A stretch of DNA of 64,000 bases, taken from assembly GCA_023101885.1 (NCBI GenBank), contig JALPQD010000302.1, positions 709,956 through 773,955 of the forward strand, in the 5' to 3' direction. Within the stretch, counting starts at the first letter, position 1. Every line of letters begins with the position of its first letter. Below, piece after piece: positions 59,872 through 64,000 of this stretch. The stretch comes from Typhlomys cinereus (taxonomy: Eukaryota > Chordata > Mammalia > Rodentia > Platacanthomyidae). The notes below the pieces were generated by a model. It searched no databases. It saw nothing but the letters and a program-made list of their open reading frames with translations, and was not told the origin of the DNA. The position numbers and the translations under genes are program-made.

Positions 59872-59909
59872 TGTCCTGTATTCTTAATCTCTACCCTTTC
59901 CCTTGACAC

Positions 59910-60103
59910 ATGTTCTCTTATTGAATCTGAGTGATGGTGGCAAACACAAAGCCCAAGAAATCTTCTGTCTTCAATTCCATCTGACAGCACTGGGGTTTTA
60001 GACTTGTGCAGCCATGACTAGTCTTCTATGTGTGTCGGAATCCGAACTCAGGTCCTCATGCTTGTGCAACAAATGCTCTTACTATGCCATCCTCCTAACC
60101 CCT
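59910..60103 (-). mobile_element. B2-superfamily SINE relic
   Basis: The right end reads GAATCCGAACTCAGGTCCTC, ATGCTTGTGCAACAAATGC and CATCCTCCTAACCCC, the antisense of a B2-type tRNA-like head with its B box. The left part is diverged. Confidence 0.65.
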
Positions 60104-60109
60104 TAAATT

Positions 60110-61230
60110 GGATTTTAAAATGTGAAATAATAAAATTAAAAAACAGAATAATCAACAGAGCAAAACAAAATTAGCCACCAACAAGTTATATATTAATTTC
60201 AACAGAAAGCACTCAGTATTGTAATTTCTAAAATTCATCTAGAATGTTTTTAGTTTTATCATAGGATGAATCAAGCACTTTACATGTAATGGGCTTTGGG
60301 TATTCAATTTTATATATTAAGTCTCTTGCCTAATTTTCTATTGATTTGCTTCTCTGTACCGATTGGTGAGAGTTTTATATTCTGAATATAAATTTACAGT
60401 GAATTATATGTGTTGAAGATATATACTTCCATTTGTTGTTTGCCTTTTTACCCTCATAGAAATATTGCAAATCTTATTTTTATTGCAGTGTTTTAGTACA
60501 GTCTTATATATCACTTGGTATAAAAATTGTTACTCCTTTTGTGGGAAACAGTTGGCATGTTCATCAAACTTAATGTTGCTTACCATATGACCAGCCCCTA
60601 GTCCTAAGCAATCAGCCAGAAGGACAGTGTGTATAGTTTCACAATAGATCCTTTTAAAAAGTGTTCATTATATCACATAAATAAATGCACATTAATATTA
60701 CATGAAGTAAAACATTATGTAAATTTCCAAGATGTGTCAATTCTCAGAAGCTCTTCCCCCACACTCAGCGTGGACCCTGAACTCTCCTTGTTACAATCAT
60801 ATATGTAATGAGCTTGGTTAAATGAACTGCTTATAATAGGCAGAAATTTGAATAAATTTCATTCACATGTATTTATACATGTTAATAGTCTAGGTGACAG
60901 AACCTATTGTGTCTCCAAACATACAAAAGATTTTAAAGGTGATGAAGCTCTTCTGCAATATTGGAAGTCGAGGCAGTGGATCCTCGAGGATTATTGTTCA
61001 GCACAATATGGGCTGCCCAGAATACTTCCAGGTAACGCGATCTCTGGTTCTGCATTGTGGTGGTGACATAAGAGTACTACTTCCAAGTGCCTCATGCAGC
61101 GCTTGACTTTTGATTAATGAGCTTTTCTTTTTCCATGCTATACTTTAACAAAAATGAAGATATATATGTCAACTACATGTGCCTTCTAGACAGGTAGGTG
61201 TGCATTTTCTGAGTCTCTGAATTTTTGTGT
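60110..61230. other. Unassigned sequence
   Basis: No recognised gene. Part of it (61095-61230) resembles 62394-62540, as noted in the findings. Confidence 0.4.
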
Positions 61231-61239
61231 ATTTTTAAA

Positions 61240-61268
61240 TAATATTTTATTTATTTATTTATTTATTT

Positions 61269-61323
<55 letters not shown>

Positions 61324-61534
61324 CAGACAGCACTGTATGTCCCTGTGGAGGACCAAGGGTGACTTTGGGATCATAGTCGATTGCTTCTACCTCCTTCTTG
61401 CTTTGCTTTGGGATTTCACAGGCTCCTTCTGCTATTTCTGCCTGGCATTTTTTTTTTTTTACATGGGACCTGGGATCTGAACCCAGGACCTTCTGCTTCA
61501 GAGGCCATCTTAACCCCTAAGCCGTCTCTCCAGC
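61240..61534 (-). mobile_element. B2-superfamily SINE with (GT)n
   Basis: It has the same layout as 44110-44403: an A/T-rich tail with (ATTT)n, a (GT)n run at 61272-61321, a body, then GGATCTGAACCCAGGACCTT and CCGTCTCTCCAGCCC. It interrupts or abuts an LTR fragment. The open frame at 61274-61480 is an artefact. Confidence 0.82.
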
Positions 61535-61539
61535 CCAAG

Positions 61540-61800
61540 AACTGAGCCTTTAGGCACATCTATGAATAATTACTTAGTTAAGGCAAGCCTCTCAGCAAGC
61601 CTGTAGGAAATCGTCTAACTCCTATGGCCAGATCCAGCTCACAGTGAGTGGGATCACTCCCTGCACAGATGGATGAGATGGAGAGAAATGGTAGAAAACG
61701 ATAGACTGGCAAGTAAGAAAGGACGCCCTTCTCTCAGAAATTCTTATGGCTGTCGTGTGGCCAGTTTCTTGATTTGATCTGGTAAAATTCTGCCATTTGG
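61540..61800 (+). mobile_element. Solo LTR fragment (family copy 6)
   Basis: It follows the 58786 element in the sense direction: GAGCCTTTAGGCACATCTAT, then CCTGTAGGAAATCGTCTAAC, then CTGGCAAGTAAGAAAGGACG. Its 5' end lies at or beyond the SINE border and its 3' end is lost. Confidence 0.6.
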
Positions 61801-61999
61801 ATGGGGTGTAACTAAGAACCAGGAGAACCCTCTGCTCTTCTGAATTGTTCAGTTCATATATTCATAATATTCAAAACTGTTAATATACAATCATTCTCTG
61901 GGATATAGTGAACTTAATGTGAATTAATGTTACTCTTGATGGAAATTAATTAATTTTTACAATATTTAAGTTTATCCATTGTCCTCCTACCCGTTTGGA

Positions 62000-62105
62000 A
62001 ACATCACTTGTAGGCTATGGTGGGATATTCTGTGGGGGGTGCCACAGCAAGGGGATCATGAGTTCAAGTCCAGTTTGTGCTACAGGAAAACCTTGTCTCA
62101 TTTTA
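62000..62105 (+). mobile_element. B1-type SINE fragment
   Basis: GGGATCATGAGTTCAAGTCC followed by AGTTTGTGCTACAGGAAAAC and CCTTGTCTCA is the right half of a B1-like (7SL-derived) SINE. Confidence 0.65.
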
Positions 62106-62589
62106 CCCCTCAGTAAACAGAAGGTGTTTAAAATGTACTAATTTATTCTGTGGGACTATATCTACATGTGTACTTGTATCTAATAATAGCTATAAATTTT
62201 CTTCATAAAATGATAGTCTTTGTGGACATCGGCACACTACAAGAGCAGTTGCTTGGGATTTGTTGAACTTGTAGTTCTCTGAGTGAATGATGAACACTCC
62301 TGCCTCTCTTCCAGAAGGCTACTACTGAGCCAAGAACTCAGAAGGGGCCAAGTCAAGCTTCAAAAGTATAGCAATTAGTGTTTGTCAAGACCTTTTGTTC
62401 CTTAAGACCAGAAAAAATCTTAATGAACTTTTCTTTTGTCATTCTATGCTTAAATAAAAAATTAATAATTATTTCATAAATGCTTTTGTCACCTACATGT
62501 ATCTGCTAGACATAAGTATGAGTTTTCCGAGGCTCTTTAGGTTATTGTGATGTGCTTTGGTGGCTGTATCAAAACCCAGATTGTCAGTA

Positions 62590-62596
<7 letters not shown>

Positions 62597-62632
<36 letters not shown>

Positions 62633-62685
62633 CACACATACACTCACACACACACATAACGCTCACACACATACTCACACACTGC
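62597..62685. repeat. (CA)n microsatellite
   Basis: An imperfect CA/CACT run. Open frames rich in His/Thr on the plus strand and in Cys/Val on the minus strand come from this repeat. Confidence 0.9.
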
Positions 62686-62699
62686 ATAATCAGGTAGTC

Positions 62700-64000
62700 A
62701 GTGAGTGGGGTTGTAATTTTTACAGTGCCAGATATCTACAGATGTCTAACCTTCATGGGTTCAGGTTAGTAAGTTACATCCTTTGCTTAGTCTTGTACTG
62801 TCTGATAAATTCTCATGCCTAGTTTTGCTGATAGTATTTTAATATGTCAATGTGCCCCTACAGTTTTTACCTACCTCTTTTAGTGCACAGGGTGGCATTC
62901 TACTCCGAGGGGTTAATTATTATCAGTGTGTGGTGCTGGACAGATGGCACCATTCGCATGTCCCTCCAGGTGCAGAATCATCCTGCATGCTCACAATGGA
63001 GCCCAAAGCTGCTTGTACAATGGAGTCTCTCTGGGCAATGCACAGTCTTGACATCTACGGTTTCATACATCATGATGTAACCTAGGGAAAGACACAGCCT
63101 GATCTCAACCTTAAAACAAGTAAACAACAAAACTATTTTGACAGTCAGGTTTTTTGGATTTTAAAGAAAGGTTGTCTGACACCCTCTCATTCATGGCGAA
63201 TGGAGCAGGGCTGCCTCCAAGGGGGCAGGAGAGGCTCAACATTGTTTCCTCCTCATGAAAATGACTGCCCACCCCCATCCCCCAGCCCCCCATCTTAAAT
63301 AACTTTTTCTTTCTGGCTGCTGTCCTTGGATTTCTTACTTTGCACCCCTCCCCTCTAATCCCTAGAACATACAGCTGTAGTCAGTCTTTCTTCAGGTTTA
63401 CTTATATGGACTTGGAAACACTACGCTTACTTCTTTCTAAAGCCAACCTTGGGAAGGGACAGTATTTCAAAGTCCTGCTTTGGCAGTCTTTCCCTTGGCG
63501 TCTCTGTTTACATTTTTGATTTAATTTTAGAAATCTTTAGAAATGGTGATTACATTCTTTATGTTTAGTTTGACAGAAGATAGATAAACCAGTTATTAAT
63601 ACCACATTATTTATGGTTGCAATAAACATACTTGAATTGTAATTTCAGGCCAGTTTGTGAATCAACCCAAAGATCTTACTGTGCTGCTTAGATGCAGACA
63701 GTCTGTGTGAAATCAATCCCTGCTGGTAAATATACTAAGAACTAGTTAAATGAATATAACCTGGACAGCTTGGTGCATTATGGCAGCAAAAATGGCCTCA
63801 CACTCTCTTCTTACCTGATCTTTTGATAGATAGAGTCTATCCTCTAAGTGAAAATGGCAAAATGTAATTACATGTAAAAAAACTTCTGACTCAACACATA
63901 GAGTTCATGAGAAAGCTGATGGAATGTTAAGTCTAGTTTAAAGTGTTCTTTGTATGAAATAACATACTTTCTCAAGACATGGGGAAGTCAAAACAATCTA
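62700..64000. other. Unassigned sequence
   Basis: No recognised gene, RNA or repeat. Overlapping short frames near 62844-63085 lack known domains. Confidence 0.4.

Noticed and set aside
60894..61106. Short open frame with GSRGSGSS, reminiscent of a nucleotide-kinase P-loop
   Set aside because: It lacks the Walker A lysine, is only 70 codons, has no further kinase motifs, and the surrounding sequence shows no exon structure. Chance similarity is more likely.
1..64000. CRISPR array, operon or prokaryotic system
   Set aside because: No regularly spaced direct repeats with unique spacers, no gene-dense layout and no ribosome binding sites. The content is that of a mammalian genome.

Overview
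The window is vertebrate nuclear DNA from a rodent, and most of it consists of decayed retrotransposons. I found no intact protein-coding gene and no convincing host exon. The rodent assignment rests on B4-type (ID+B1) and B1-type SINE relics, tRNA-derived SINEs of the B2 superfamily, many copies of one LINE-1 (L1) lineage whose 5' UTRs carry tandem monomers, and MaLR-like solo LTRs. The B2-superfamily SINEs with internal GT or GA runs would fit a non-murid rodent such as Dipodoidea, but I cannot prove the family or species. Nothing suggests bacteria, phage, CRISPR or an operon, so the intergenic signals of interest are the transposon structures themselves. Layout: 1-1.2 kb is unassigned. 1.2-1.7 kb holds a solo LTR. 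1.77-16.08 kb is an L1 (L1-A, +) broken by two later L1 insertions: L1-B (6699-7489, perfect 15-bp target-site duplication, TSD) and the near full-length antisense L1-C (8195-14997, 11-bp TSD). L1-C in turn carries a 26-bp micro-insertion that looks like the last 16 nt of an L1 plus poly-A, inside a 16-bp TSD. 16.2-17.0 kb holds a SINE and a second copy of the LTR. 17.9-25.3 kb is an older antisense L1 (L1-D) with 138-bp 5' UTR monomers, a foreign L1 segment replacing part of ORF2, and a TSD-flanked insertion (L1-E) that contains only the 5' end of an L1. 25.9-27.3 kb is a 5'-truncated L1 (L1-F). 27.3-29.5 kb is mostly unassigned. 29.5-32.95 kb holds two SINEs, then a 5'-inverted (twin-primed) L1 (L1-H) that received L1-G. 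33.6-34.2 kb is an L2 relic. 34.2-46 kb contains scattered LTR and SINE relics, a 71-bp hairpin, and a TSD-flanked insertion made of two L1 3' ends in tandem plus an inverted scrap (37336-38134). 46.0-46.7 kb (L1-I, -) and 47.65-51.66 kb (L1-J, +) are the youngest-looking L1s and carry near-identical 3' UTRs in opposite orientation. 52.7-56.6 kb is an old antisense L1 (L1-K) carrying three LTRs, two of them with clear TSDs, and a SINE. 58.3-58.7 kb is a degenerate minisatellite. 58.75-59.87 kb is an L1 3' UTR (L1-L) carrying a solo LTR with a perfect 5-bp TSD. The rest holds SINEs, dinucleotide repeats and unassigned sequence. Functionally, every ORF2 copy is broken by frameshifts and stops, so none should be autonomous. 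The value of the window is as a stratigraphic record: nested TSDs give a relative order for many insertions and show several unusual products of target-primed reverse transcription. Nothing I see amounts to a new biological system. The strongest candidates for a second look are the dimeric L1 insertion, the 3'-truncated L1-E, the micro-L1 and the turnover of L1 5' UTRs.
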